Below are positions 1 through 8,908 of a stretch of DNA of 64,000 nt, piece by piece. The position numbers and the translations under genes were made by a program. Location: positions 7,502,001 to 7,566,000 of the forward strand of contig NZ_CP089312.1 in assembly GCF_021545335.1 (NCBI RefSeq), read 5' to 3'. The notes beneath the pieces were generated by a model, which was not told where the DNA came from, did no database searches, and was given only the letters and a program-made list of their open reading frames with translations. Source of the stretch: Streptomyces sp. GQFP. GTDB taxonomy: Bacteria; Actinomycetota; Actinomycetes; Streptomycetales; Streptomycetaceae. Position 1 is the stretch's first letter. Every line of letters begins with the position of its first letter.

Positions 1-558
1 AAGCTGCCGATCTCGAAGTCGACCCTGAAGGACATAGACGGTGCCCTTGAGGGAGTCGTCACCCGTGGTTCGGCGGCCTGGCGGTTCGGCGGCTGGCCGC
101 AGGACGAGATCCCGATGCACGCCAAGACGGGTACGGCCGAGGTCTACGGCAAGCAGACCACCTCGTGGTTCGCGACGTACACCAAGGACTACACGATCGT
201 CATGACGATCTCCCAGGGTGGTACGGGCTCCGGTGCCTCAGGACCGGCTGTCCGCAACATCTACGAGGCGCTGTACGGAGTCTCCGAGGACGGCAAGATC
301 GACAACAAGAAGGCGCTGCTGCCCACCCCGCAGAAGAGCCTGCCGAAGATCGAGTCGGACGGCTCGATCGACGCCCCGAAGATCAAGCCGTACGTCCCGC
401 CGAAGGCCACCGAGGAGATCCTCGCCGTCGCGGGCGGACAGCTCCCGCCGGCCACGGTCGCCTCGGAGGGCACACGCACCAACCGCAGCGGCCGCAGAGC
501 CCAGGGCAGCCGCAAACGCAGGCGCAGGCGGAGTACGCGAGGGACGACCACGACATGA
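1..558 (+). CDS. mrdA: Penicillin-binding protein 2 (elongation transpeptidase), C-terminal part
   Basis: The gene enters from the left edge; about 185 C-terminal residues are visible. The KTG triad of class B transpeptidases is present in AKTGTAEV (about residues 40-47 of the visible part), followed by a strand SWFATYTKDYTIVMTISQGG typical of the transpeptidase fold, then a Pro/Lys/Arg-rich tail. It cross-links peptidoglycan at the membrane during elongation or sporulation wall growth. Its TGA overlaps the ATG of rodA (ATGA), so the two are translationally coupled, as in the mreBCD-pbp2-rodA clusters of streptomycetes. The product is certain at family level; the assignment to the MrdA/PBP2 subgroup rests mainly on the rodA neighbour. 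Confidence 0.9.
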   Translation, partial: KLPISKSTLKDIDGALEGVVTRGSAAWRFGGWPQDEIPMHAKTGTAEVYGKQTTSWFATYTKDYTIVMTISQGGTGSGASGPAVRNIYEALYGVSEDGKIDNKKALLPTPQKSLPKIESDGSIDAPKIKPYVPPKATEEILAVAGGQLPPATVASEGTRTNRSGRRAQGSRKRRRRRSTRGTTTT

Positions 559-1754
559 CCGGCGCGAACACCTTCTCCGTCTCCGGCTACGGCCCCGAAC
601 GCTCGTCCCTGTCCCGGCTGCTGGCCCGCGACTCGCTGGCCCGCAGGCTGGACTGGCCGATACTGCTGTCCGCGCTCGCGCTGTCCTTCATGGGCGCGAT
701 CCTGGTCTACTCGGCGACCCGCAACCGCACCGAGATCAACCAGGGTGACCAGTACTACTTCCTGATCCGGCACCTGATGAACACCGGCATCGGGTTCTGT
801 CTGATGATCGGCACGGTCTGGCTCGGCCACCGCACCCTGCGCACCGCGGTCCCGATCCTGTACGGGCTCTCGGTCTTCCTGATCCTCATGGTGCTGACCC
901 CGCTGGGCGCGACCGTCAACGGCGCCCACGCGTGGATCGTGCTCGGCGGTGGCTTCTCGCTCCAGCCCTCGGAGTTCGTGAAGATCACGATCATCCTGGG
1001 CATGGCGATGCTGCTGGCCGCCCGGGTCGACGCGGGCGACAAGCCCTACCCCGACCACCGCACGGTCCTCCAGGCCCTGGGCCTGGCCACCGTGCCGATG
1101 CTGATCGTCATGCTGATGCCGGACCTCGGGTCGGTCATGGTCATGGTCATCATCGTGCTCGGGGTGCTGCTGGCCTCCGGCGCCTCCAACCGCTGGATCT
1201 TCGGCCTGCTGGGCACGGGAGCACTGGGCGCGGTGCTGGTCTGGCAGCTCGGGGTCCTGGACGAGTACCAGATCAACCGCTTCGCCGCCTTCGCCAACCC
1301 GGAGCTGGACCCGTCCGGCGTCGGCTACAACACCAACCAGGCGAGGATCGCGATCGGTTCGGGCGGTCTCACCGGCACCGGGCTGTTCCACGGCTCGCAG
1401 ACCACCGGCCAGTTCGTCCCGGAGCAGCAGACCGACTTCGTGTTCACCGTCGCGGGGGAGGAGCTGGGCTTCGTGGGCGCGGGCCTGATCATCCTGCTCC
1501 TGGGCGTGGTGCTGTGGCGGGCCTGCCGTATCGCCCGCGAGACGACCGAGCTGTACGGCACGATCGTCGCCGCCGGGATCATCGCGTGGTTCGCGTTCCA
1601 GTCGTTCGAGAACATCGGGATGACCCTGGGGATCATGCCGGTCGCCGGTCTGCCACTGCCCTTCGTGTCGTACGGAGGATCGTCGATGTTCGCCGTGTGG
1701 GTGGCGGTGGGGCTGTTGCAGTCGATCAGGGTGGAGCGGCCCATGTCCGCGTAG
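555..1754 (+). CDS. rodA: RodA/FtsW-family peptidoglycan glycosyltransferase (SEDS protein)
   Basis: The 399-residue polytopic membrane protein begins at the ATG overlapping the mrdA stop (ATGA); longer in-frame openings lie inside mrdA and are rejected. Ten or so hydrophobic segments fill the chain. SEDS signatures are visible: SLQPSEFVKI near residue 136 and the C-terminal PLPFVSYGGSSM near residues 370-381. SEDS proteins polymerise lipid II glycan strands with a partner class B PBP, here the preceding PBP2. In streptomycetes this elongation-type pair is linked mostly to spore-wall synthesis. The usual family length is 370-430 residues, so the gene is intact. Confidence 0.95.
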   Translation: MTGANTFSVSGYGPERSSLSRLLARDSLARRLDWPILLSALALSFMGAILVYSATRNRTEINQGDQYYFLIRHLMNTGIGFCLMIGTVWLGHRTLRTAVPILYGLSVFLILMVLTPLGATVNGAHAWIVLGGGFSLQPSEFVKITIILGMAMLLAARVDAGDKPYPDHRTVLQALGLATVPMLIVMLMPDLGSVMVMVIIVLGVLLASGASNRWIFGLLGTGALGAVLVWQLGVLDEYQINRFAAFANPELDPSGVGYNTNQARIAIGSGGLTGTGLFHGSQTTGQFVPEQQTDFVFTVAGEELGFVGAGLIILLLGVVLWRACRIARETTELYGTIVAAGIIAWFAFQSFENIGMTLGIMPVAGLPLPFVSYGGSSMFAVWVAVGLLQSIRVERPMSA

Positions 1755-1848
1755 CGCTGCGCTCCGCGTGTTGTCTACGTGAACGGGAGATGTGTCCCAG
1801 ATGGCCAATAAGCGACCTTTGGGGTCTGTCATCGAAGCGGAATCGTGA

Positions 1849-1862
1849 CTAGATTCAATTCA
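1849..1862 (+). promoter_or_regulatory. Probable -10 element for a leaderless CYTH-CHAD mRNA
   Basis: TAGATT (1850-1855) lies six bases before the ATG at 1862 and there is no purine-rich ribosome-binding site in between. The arrangement predicts transcription starting at the A of the start codon. No convincing -35 box is visible. Confidence 0.5.
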
Positions 1863-3364
1863 TGGCGGACACAAAGCGGGAAATCGAGCGGAAGTACGAA
1901 TCCGACGACAGCGGGTTGCCCGACCTGACCGGTGTCGCCGGGGTCGCGGATGTTCTCGACAAGGGCACCGCCGAGCTGGACGCGACCTACTACGACACCT
2001 CTGACCTGCGTCTGGCCTCTGCGGCGATCACGCTGCGCCGCCGCACCGGCGGGTCCGACGCCGGCTGGCATCTCAAGCTCCCGGTCGGCCCGGGAGTGCG
2101 GGACGAGATCCAGGTTCCGCTCTCCGACACCGTCCCCGACGAACTGGCCGGGCTGGTCCGCGCCCGGGTCCGTGAGGGACAGCTCGTGCCCGTGGTCCGG
2201 CTGCGCTCCGCACGGGACGTGCGCGACCTCGTCGACGCCGAGGGCAAGCAGCTCGCCGAGGTCGGCGTGGACACCGTACGGGCGGAGCGGCTGTTCGGCG
2301 GTGACGGCACCGCACAGTGGACCGAGATCGAGGTGGAGCTGGCCGACGGCGGGGACACCCGCGTCCTGGACAAGGTCGAGAAGCGCCTGCGCAAGGCGGG
2401 CGTACGGCCGTCGAAGTCCTCGTCGAAGCTGGCGCGGGCGCTGGCGGAGACCAAGGGCGGACAGCCGCGGCCGAAGGCGGAACCCGCCGAGCCCGTCACC
2501 GCCGGCGACCATGTCCTTGCCTATGTCCGCGCCCAGCGGGACGCCATCGTCGACCTCGATCCGGCCGTGCGCCAGGACGCAGAGGAGTCCGTGCACGACA
2601 TGCGGGTCGCCACGCGGCGGCTGCGCAGCACGTTCAAGTCCTTCGGCAAGGTCCTCGACCGGGAGGTCACCGACCCGATCGGCGACGAGCTGAAGTGGCT
2701 CGCCGGGGAACTGGGAGTGGGCCGCGACCAGGAGGTACTGGCCGAACGGCTGAACACGGTCCTCGACGAGCTGGCCCCCACCCTCGTCCACGGCCCGGTC
2801 CGGGACCGTCTGGCAGCCTGGTCCAAGGCCGAGTACGGCGGGGCCCGCAGCCGACTGCTCGGTGTGCTGGACTCCCCGCGCTATCTGGCCCTCCTCGACA
2901 CCCTGGACGCCGTGGTCGCCGACCCGCCGGTGCTCGAGGCGGCGGCGAAGAAGCCGGACAAGGTGCTCGCCAAGGCCGTACGCAAGGACTTCTCGAAGGT
3001 GGCCGCGCTGATCGAGGAGGCCATGGAGCAGCCGTCCGGCGCCGACCGTGACCTCGGGCTGCACGAGGCCCGCAAGAAGGCCAAGCGCACCCGGTACGCG
3101 GCCGAGGCGGCGGGCCCGGCCCTCGGCGGCCCGGCCAAGGCGCTCGTCAAGTCGATGAAGTCCCTCCAAAGCCTCCTCGGCGACCACCAGGACAGCGTCA
3201 TGGTCCGCACCACCCTGGGCGAGCTGTCCGCCGTGGCGCACGCGGCGGGCGAGAACACCTTCACGTACGGGCTGCTGTACGGGCGTGAGGAGCGGCGGGC
3301 TGAGCGGGTGGAGGAGGCGGCGCCGGAGGCCTGGGCGAAGGCCAAGGACGGGATGGACGTCTGA
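1862..3364 (+). CDS. CYTH and CHAD domain-containing protein
   Basis: A 500-residue protein. The N-terminal 200 residues are a CYTH (triphosphate tunnel) domain, seen from EIERKYES near the start (the ExExK motif) and alternating acidic/basic strands such as ITLRRRTGG and WHLKLPVG. From about residue 215 a CHAD domain follows, with SVHDMRVATRRLRSTFKSF and HEARKKAKRTRYAAEA as its conserved His/Arg/Lys helices. CHAD domains bind polyphosphate and CYTH enzymes act on triphosphates, so a role in polyphosphate or triphosphate metabolism is likely; the reaction is not known. The gene stands alone between rodA and the radical SAM gene. It probably makes a leaderless mRNA. Confidence 0.9.
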   Translation: MADTKREIERKYESDDSGLPDLTGVAGVADVLDKGTAELDATYYDTSDLRLASAAITLRRRTGGSDAGWHLKLPVGPGVRDEIQVPLSDTVPDELAGLVRARVREGQLVPVVRLRSARDVRDLVDAEGKQLAEVGVDTVRAERLFGGDGTAQWTEIEVELADGGDTRVLDKVEKRLRKAGVRPSKSSSKLARALAETKGGQPRPKAEPAEPVTAGDHVLAYVRAQRDAIVDLDPAVRQDAEESVHDMRVATRRLRSTFKSFGKVLDREVTDPIGDELKWLAGELGVGRDQEVLAERLNTVLDELAPTLVHGPVRDRLAAWSKAEYGGARSRLLGVLDSPRYLALLDTLDAVVADPPVLEAAAKKPDKVLAKAVRKDFSKVAALIEEAMEQPSGADRDLGLHEARKKAKRTRYAAEAAGPALGGPAKALVKSMKSLQSLLGDHQDSVMVRTTLGELSAVAHAAGENTFTYGLLYGREERRAERVEEAAPEAWAKAKDGMDV

Positions 3365-3448
3365 GGGCGGAGATCCTCGGCGGTACGGCGGGTGTCCCGG
3401 GCCGCGTTACGCTGAATGACCACCCCTGTCGGTCCACGGAAGTGCGAG

Positions 3449-5398
3449 ATGTCAGCCGAATCGGTCTTCCCGCAGCTCGAAGCTCTGCTCCCGCATGTGC
3501 AGAAGCCCATCCAGTACGTCGGCGGAGAGCTCAACTCCACGGTCAAGCCGTGGGAGGACTGCGACGTCCGCTGGGCGCTCATGTACCCCGACGCGTACGA
3601 GGTCGGGCTGCCCAACCAGGGCGTCATGATCCTGTACGAGGTGCTAAACGAGCGCGAGGGCGTGCTCGCCGAGCGTACGTACAGCGTGTGGCCCGACCTC
3701 GAGGCGCTGATGCGGGAGCACGGCGTCCCGCAGTTCACGGTGGACGCCCACCGTCCCGTGCGGGCCTTCGACGTGTTCGGGCTGTCCTTCTCCACGGAGC
3801 TGGGCTACACGAACATGCTGACGGCGCTGGACCTCGCGGGCATCCCGCTGGAGTCCAAGGACCGCACCCTCGACGACCCGATCGTGCTGGCCGGCGGCCA
3901 CGCGGCCTTCAACCCCGAGCCCATCGCGGACTTCGTCGACGCGGTGATCATCGGCGACGGCGAGCAGGCCGTCCTCGACATGACGGAGATCATCCGCGCC
4001 TGGAAGGCGGAGGGCCGTCCGGGCGGTCGCGAGGAGGTCCTGTTCCGCCTCGCGAAGACCGGCAGCGTCTACATCCCGGCGTTCTACGACGTGGAGTACC
4101 TGGCGGACGGGCGTATTGCGCGCGTCGTACCGAACAAGAGCGGTGTCCCGTGGCGGGTGAGCAAGCACACGGTGATGGACCTCGACGAGTGGCCCTACCC
4201 CAAGCAGCCCCTGGTCCCGCTCGCGGAGACCGTCCATGAGCGGATGTCGGTCGAGATCTTCCGTGGCTGCACGCGCGGCTGCCGGTTCTGCCAGGCGGGC
4301 ATGATCACCCGCCCGGTCCGTGAACGCTCCATCACGGGCATCGGCGAGATGGTGGAGAAGGGCCTGAAGGCGACCGGCTTCGAGGAGGTCGGCCTCCTCT
4401 CCCTGTCCTCTGCGGACCACTCGGAGATCGGCGACATCGCGAAGGGCCTGGCGGACCGCTACACGGAGGACAAGATCGGCCTGTCGCTCCCCTCCACTCG
4501 CGTGGACGCCTTCAACGTGGACCTGGCGAACGAGCTGACGAGGAACGGCCGCAGGTCCGGTCTGACGTTCGCCCCCGAGGGTGGCTCGGAACGCATGCGC
4601 AAGGTCATCAACAAGATGGTCTCGGAAGAGGACCTGATCCGGACGGTCTCCACGGCGTACGGCAACGGCTGGCGCCAGGTGAAGCTGTACTTCATGTGCG
4701 GTCTGCCGACGGAGACCGACGAGGACGTCCTCCAGATCGCCGACATGGCGATGAACGTGATCGCCGAGGGCCGCAGGGTCTCCGGCCAGAACGACATCCG
4801 CTGCACGGTCTCGATCGGCGGCTTCGTACCCAAGCCGCACACCCCGTTCCAGTGGGCCCCGCAGCTGTCGGCGGCGGACACGGACGCGCGCCTGGGGAAG
4901 CTCCGGGACAAGATCCGCGCCGACAAGAAGTACGGCCGCTCGATCGGCTTCCGCTACCACGACGGCAAGCCCGGCATCGTCGAGGGCCTGCTGTCACGCG
5001 GCGACCGGCGCATCGGCGCCGTGATCCGCGCGGTGTACGAGGACGGCGGCCGCTTCGACGGCTGGCGCGAGTACTTCTCGTACGACCGCTGGATGGCCTG
5101 CGCGGAGAAGACGCTGCCCGACTTCGGGGTCGACGTCGACTGGTACACGACCCGCGAACGCACGTACGAGGAGGTCCTCCCGTGGGACCACCTCGACTCG
5201 GGCCTCGACAAGGACTGGCTCTGGGAGGACTGGCAGGACTCCCTCGACGAGACAGAGGTCGAGGACTGCCGGTGGACGCCTTGTTTTGACTGCGGGGTGT
5301 GCCCGCAGATGGACACTTCCATTCAAATCGGGCCCACGGGCAAGAAGTTGCTGCCGCTGACCGTGAAGCAGCCGGTGGGGACCGGGCACAGTCACTGA
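3449..5398 (+). CDS. TIGR03960-type radical SAM protein with B12-binding-like N-terminus
   Basis: A 649-residue protein with a cobalamin-binding-like N-terminal region (PDAYEVGLPNQGVMILYEVL) and a radical SAM core with CTRGCRFC at about residues 273-280, which holds the [4Fe-4S] cluster. A Cys-rich end (CRWTPCFDCGVCPQ) may bind a further cluster. Family members pair with the DUF2344 protein, here at 8909-9751 near RNase E; the substrate is not established. An upstream ATG at 3416 is only two bases after a good -10 box (TACGCT, 3408-3413), so the transcript should start near 3420. I therefore prefer the ATG at 3449, which has ACGGAAG before it. Confidence 0.88.
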   Translation: MSAESVFPQLEALLPHVQKPIQYVGGELNSTVKPWEDCDVRWALMYPDAYEVGLPNQGVMILYEVLNEREGVLAERTYSVWPDLEALMREHGVPQFTVDAHRPVRAFDVFGLSFSTELGYTNMLTALDLAGIPLESKDRTLDDPIVLAGGHAAFNPEPIADFVDAVIIGDGEQAVLDMTEIIRAWKAEGRPGGREEVLFRLAKTGSVYIPAFYDVEYLADGRIARVVPNKSGVPWRVSKHTVMDLDEWPYPKQPLVPLAETVHERMSVEIFRGCTRGCRFCQAGMITRPVRERSITGIGEMVEKGLKATGFEEVGLLSLSSADHSEIGDIAKGLADRYTEDKIGLSLPSTRVDAFNVDLANELTRNGRRSGLTFAPEGGSERMRKVINKMVSEEDLIRTVSTAYGNGWRQVKLYFMCGLPTETDEDVLQIADMAMNVIAEGRRVSGQNDIRCTVSIGGFVPKPHTPFQWAPQLSAADTDARLGKLRDKIRADKKYGRSIGFRYHDGKPGIVEGLLSRGDRRIGAVIRAVYEDGGRFDGWREYFSYDRWMACAEKTLPDFGVDVDWYTTRERTYEEVLPWDHLDSGLDKDWLWEDWQDSLDETEVEDCRWTPCFDCGVCPQMDTSIQIGPTGKKLLPLTVKQPVGTGHSH

Positions 5399-5410
5399 AA
5401 TGACCCGACG

Positions 5411-6187
5411 TCACGGGTGGGAGCAGATCACCGTGACGAGGGTGAACGACGCGTAGAAGGGGCCTTGGGTGAGGCCGGTGAACCAGGTCTCGCCCCGGGT
5501 TCTGTCGATGTGGCCCTCCGCGATGGCCTGTTGCATGTTGCGGCCGAGGCCCAGGGTGTGGTCGGCGTGCTCGAAGTCGGTGAAGACCGGGGTCGTGGCG
5601 ATCGTCGTCTCTACGCGGAAGCCCGCCCGGGTCGCCAGGCGGGCGAGGCTGCGGCCGACGGTGGCGTGGCGGACCACCTTCTCGGTGGTGTAGCGGGTGA
5701 AGGCCCGGCTCGTCTCCAGGTCCTCCGAGTCCACCGCCAGGGTGTCCCAGTCGGGTTCCACCAGGGCGACGAGGGCGCCCGGGCGGGTGGCGGTGCGGAG
5801 TTGGGCCAGTACGTCCGCCGGGGACCGCACATGCATCAGTACCCGGTCGACCTTGGCGCGGTCCACTGTTCCGGGGACGACGGGCAGGGCGTGCGCGTCC
5901 GCCTCCCGGAGCTCCACGGTGCTTGTGGCGGCGGTGCGTTCACGGGCCGTCGCCAGCATCGCCGGGTCCTGGTCCACGCCGATGACGCGGCCGGTCGCGC
6001 CGACGCGTTCGGCTAGCGAGGGCAGGTCGGTGCCGGGGCCGCAGCCGACGTCCAGGACCGTGTGGCCCGGGCGGAGGTCCAGCAGGTCGAGCAGTTGCCG
6101 CTTGTACGTCCGGCCGGCGTCCTCGGACGCGGCGCGCAGCATGTACGCCGCCTGGTCGGGCCGGGGTACACCGAGGGTCTTCGTCAT
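5411..6187 (-). CDS. Class I SAM-dependent methyltransferase
   Basis: A 258-residue protein starting MTKTLGVPRPDQ. Motif I is VLDVGCGPGTDLPSLA at about residues 45-60, followed by VIGVDQDPAM (motif II) and DRVLMHVRSPADVLAQLRTATRPGALVALVEPDWDTL, which resembles the UbiE/Coq5-type fold. The acceptor substrate is not recognisable. It lies 40 bases downstream of the serine hydrolase on the same strand, so the two may be co-transcribed, and it converges on the radical SAM gene with only 12 bases between the stops. A longer opening to 6289 would overlap the hydrolase gene and is not supported. Confidence 0.85.
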   Translation of the reverse strand: MTKTLGVPRPDQAAYMLRAASEDAGRTYKRQLLDLLDLRPGHTVLDVGCGPGTDLPSLAERVGATGRVIGVDQDPAMLATARERTAATSTVELREADAHALPVVPGTVDRAKVDRVLMHVRSPADVLAQLRTATRPGALVALVEPDWDTLAVDSEDLETSRAFTRYTTEKVVRHATVGRSLARLATRAGFRVETTIATTPVFTDFEHADHTLGLGRNMQQAIAEGHIDRTRGETWFTGLTQGPFYASFTLVTVICSHP

Positions 6188-6227
6188 GGGACCAGTCAAG
6201 CAGTTGTTTGCCCGGCGCCAAGTGGGT

Positions 6228-7595
6228 TCAACGGGGGTGGAGTTGGCAGGGGTGCGTGAGGAAGTTGCCCAACAGGCCCTCCGCGTCACCGGACTTGTGG
6301 GCCTGTGCCACCCCGGTGAGGCTGCCGTTGCCGGGTTCGTGGTGGAGGCGGAGTGACAGTTCCGGGCTGTTGATCCGGGCGTCCGCCGTGGGGAGTTGCA
6401 CGGGGAAGGTCGCCTGGAGGGGCCATGCGCGCGATGCGCTCGCTGGGGATTTCGTCGTCTCGCCGTTCAGGTGCAGGCGGACCGCATCCTCCTCCGGGGA
6501 GAGGGTCAGTGACAGCGGGATGTCTCCCTCGGGGGTGCTGATCGTGCCTTGCCAGTGGGGTGTTGGGAGGGATAGGGGGCGTATCGGGTCTTCCGTGATC
6601 GGGGAGATCGACTCGGGGGTGAAGCCGGGGACGAGGGCGGTGAGGATGTGGTGGGTGATCCTGTCGCGGGCCGCCTTGTTGGTGCTGTTGGTCAGTACCG
6701 ACACCGACAACTGCCGCTCGGGCACGGTCACGACGATCGCCGCGACTCCGCCCATCCCGCCGCCGTGGCTCTGTATCAGGGGACCGGTACCGAGTGAGAG
6801 GCACCAGCCGAGCCCGTATCCGAGGCCCGTGTTGACGGGGTGCGCCTCGCGGACGGCCGCCGCCGTCTCCGGTTTCAGCAGACGGTCGTACGACTGGGCG
6901 AAGAGGGCCAGTTGGGCAGCGGGGGCCCAGCCCAGGGTGGCGCCGGGGTGGCTGGTGCCGCAGTACGGCGGATAGGGGCGCCCGTCGGCGGTGTAGCGCG
7001 TCGCCGAGGGCGCCGGGCCGGGGTGGGTGGGGCCCAGGTGGAGGGCGGTGAGGCCCAGGGGTTCGAACACCCGCTCCCGTACGAAGTCCGCGAGGCCTCG
7101 GCCCGACGCCGCTTCCAGCAGCCGACCCAGGGCGCGGTAGCCGAGGTTGGCGTACTCGAAGGCGGTGCCCGGGGGGCGGTGCAGTCGCGCGTACGGGGTC
7201 GCGTCGATCCGGTCGGCGGCGCCGGGGCCGGTGTAGTGGAAGTCGTAGTGGGCGCCGAAGCCGCCCCGGTGCTGGAGGAGTTGGCGGGCTGTCGGGGCCG
7301 GCCAACCGTGGTCGTTCGGCACGGGTACGGGGGCGTCCAGGTCCAGCAGGCCCTCGTCGGCCGCCACGCAGATCGCCGTCGCCGTCATGGGCTTGGTGAT
7401 CGAGGCCAGGCCGTAGGCCGTTCCGGGGGTGGCGGGGCGGGCATTGGCGACGTCCGCGAGGCCGTATGCCTCGGCCAGGGTCACTTCGCTGTGATCGACG
7501 ACGGCCACCGAGGCCGACGGGCAGCTGTGCTCGTCCAGGGTCGAAGTGCAGTACTCGGCCAGCCTGTTCGGATTCAGTGCGTTCGGTGTGCCCAT
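6228..7595 (-). CDS. Serine hydrolase / beta-lactamase-like protein (class C fold)
   Basis: The 455-residue protein has the class C beta-lactamase/PBP4* motifs in order: SITK near residues 65-68 (nucleophile Ser and Lys), YAN near 148-150 (the YxN motif) and SHGGGMGG near 270 in place of KTG. An extra C-terminal domain of about 130 residues (TPHWQGTISTPEGDIPLSLTL onward) resembles the lipocalin-like tail of some family members. No signal peptide is seen, so it is probably cytoplasmic. Such proteins can be D-aminopeptidases, esterases or carboxypeptidases; the substrate cannot be told. CAGAAT six bases before the ATG hints at a leaderless mRNA. Confidence 0.88.
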   Translation of the reverse strand: MGTPNALNPNRLAEYCTSTLDEHSCPSASVAVVDHSEVTLAEAYGLADVANARPATPGTAYGLASITKPMTATAICVAADEGLLDLDAPVPVPNDHGWPAPTARQLLQHRGGFGAHYDFHYTGPGAADRIDATPYARLHRPPGTAFEYANLGYRALGRLLEAASGRGLADFVRERVFEPLGLTALHLGPTHPGPAPSATRYTADGRPYPPYCGTSHPGATLGWAPAAQLALFAQSYDRLLKPETAAAVREAHPVNTGLGYGLGWCLSLGTGPLIQSHGGGMGGVAAIVVTVPERQLSVSVLTNSTNKAARDRITHHILTALVPGFTPESISPITEDPIRPLSLPTPHWQGTISTPEGDIPLSLTLSPEEDAVRLHLNGETTKSPASASRAWPLQATFPVQLPTADARINSPELSLRLHHEPGNGSLTGVAQAHKSGDAEGLLGNFLTHPCQLHPR

Positions 7596-7706
7596 CCGCG
7601 CATTCTGGCAGGACGAAAGGTCGTAGGTTTACGGCCGTTGTCCCTCGTCCTGATCACTTTTCGGATACACCGCATCCGGAGAGGGGGCCCGCGCGTCTAC
7701 GTCGGT

Positions 7707-8903
7707 ATGGATCTGGAGAAACCGGCCACCGGGGGCGAGGTGCGGCAGCCCGAGCGGCAGCCTGAAGGGTGTCTCGTCGTTGCGATTCGCATCCCTGTGC
7801 GGATCGTTGTGCTTGTGCTGGTCGTGCCCGTGCGGATGGTGTGGGACGGGCTCGTCGTTGGCGGGCGGCTTCTCACGGATGCCGTGCTGCGGCCCCTGGG
7901 GCGGGCGCTCGGCTGGGTCTTGTGGGCCGTCCTCGTCTGGCCGTTCGTCGCGCTGTGGCGGTACGTCGTCGAGCCCCTGGGCAAGGCGCTCGGCTGGCTC
8001 GGGAACGTGCTGGTCGTCGTACCCCTGGTGTGGCTCTACCGGACTGTGCTGACGCCGCTCGGCCACGGGCTCGCCTGGATGTGCCGGGGGATCGGTGCCG
8101 GGCTCTGGTGGGTCTGCCGAGGGATCGGCGCAGGACTCGGATGGGTGTGCCGGGGGATCGGTGCCGGGCTCGGCTGGGTCTACGCGCGCGTGCTCACGCC
8201 CGTGGGGCACGCGGTGCTGTGGGTGCTCAAGGGGCTCGGGGCAGGTGCGGCGGCCCTGGGGCTCGGCGCGTACGCCGTTGCCGCCTGGCTCGCGCGGTAC
8301 CTGGTTGTCGTACCCGCGCAGTGGCTGTACGAGTGGGTCCTCACGCCGATCGGGCGGGCGGTCGCCTGGTGTGCCCGGGGGGTCGCGTGGTGCGTCGGCA
8401 TGGTGGTCACCGGGATCGGGTTCGTTCTCTACTGGGTGCTGCGCCTGCTTCTCGTCCTGCCCGCGCTCGCGCTGTGGCGCTGGGTGCTGACGCCCGTCGG
8501 ACGCGTCCTCGCGGTCATCGGGCGGGAGGTCTGGGGCGCGCTCGGACATGCCTGGCGCATCGCCGGGCACATCTCGCTCGCCGTCGGACGGTTCCTCGGG
8601 ACCCTCCTTCGGTGGATCTTCGTGGAGCCCGTGCGCTGGGCGTACCGGACCGTGCTGACGCCGGTCGGGCACTTCGTGCGGGACGCCGTTCTGCGGCCCG
8701 CCGCCGAGGCCGCGCGCAGTGTGGGGCGGGTCACCCGGCAGGTGCTGGCCGCCGCACGCGACTCGGCACGGCAGGCCCGGGCCGACTTCCGGCGGATGCT
8801 CTTCGGGGAGCCGAAGGAAGCGGTCGCCGTGGACCGGCGGGAACCAGGAGTCGTCGACGGACGTACTCTTGGTAGCAGTACGACCGCACTCACGAAGGAC
8901 TGA
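7707..8903 (+). CDS. Repeat-built polytopic membrane protein of unknown function
   Basis: A 398-residue protein that I do not recognise as a named family. Hydrophobic segments alternate with a recurring motif [E/R/T]P[LIV]G[HRK]xxxx, seen at Pro63, 90, 117, 165, 213, 263 and 319. The motif is usually preceded by Tyr/Trp-rich turns such as WLYRTVLTPLGH and WAYRTVLTPVGH. Residues 125-157 are three tandem 11-residue units CRGIGAGL[WG]W. The C-terminal 70 residues are charged and soluble (ARDSARQARADFRRMLFGEP). The start is the ATG at 7707, with MDLEKPATGG; longer in-frame openings overlap the divergent hydrolase. The gene is followed closely by the DUF2344 gene. The chain is rich in Trp, Gly and Val. 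Confidence 0.75.
   Translation: MDLEKPATGGEVRQPERQPEGCLVVAIRIPVRIVVLVLVVPVRMVWDGLVVGGRLLTDAVLRPLGRALGWVLWAVLVWPFVALWRYVVEPLGKALGWLGNVLVVVPLVWLYRTVLTPLGHGLAWMCRGIGAGLWWVCRGIGAGLGWVCRGIGAGLGWVYARVLTPVGHAVLWVLKGLGAGAAALGLGAYAVAAWLARYLVVVPAQWLYEWVLTPIGRAVAWCARGVAWCVGMVVTGIGFVLYWVLRLLLVLPALALWRWVLTPVGRVLAVIGREVWGALGHAWRIAGHISLAVGRFLGTLLRWIFVEPVRWAYRTVLTPVGHFVRDAVLRPAAEAARSVGRVTRQVLAAARDSARQARADFRRMLFGEPKEAVAVDRREPGVVDGRTLGSSTTALTKD
8079..8177 (+). repeat. Three tandem 33-bp units inside the membrane protein gene
   Basis: Three head-to-tail copies of a 33-base unit encode CRGIGAGLWW/CRGIGAGLGW/CRGIGAGLGW. The DNA copies differ at only a few positions, suggesting recent duplication or homogenisation. 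Confidence 0.8.
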
Positions 8904-8908
8904 CTCCA

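Noticed and set aside
3416..3448. Upstream ATG as the start of the radical SAM gene
   Set aside because: A -10 box (TACGCT) ends two bases before it, so the mRNA would begin after this codon.
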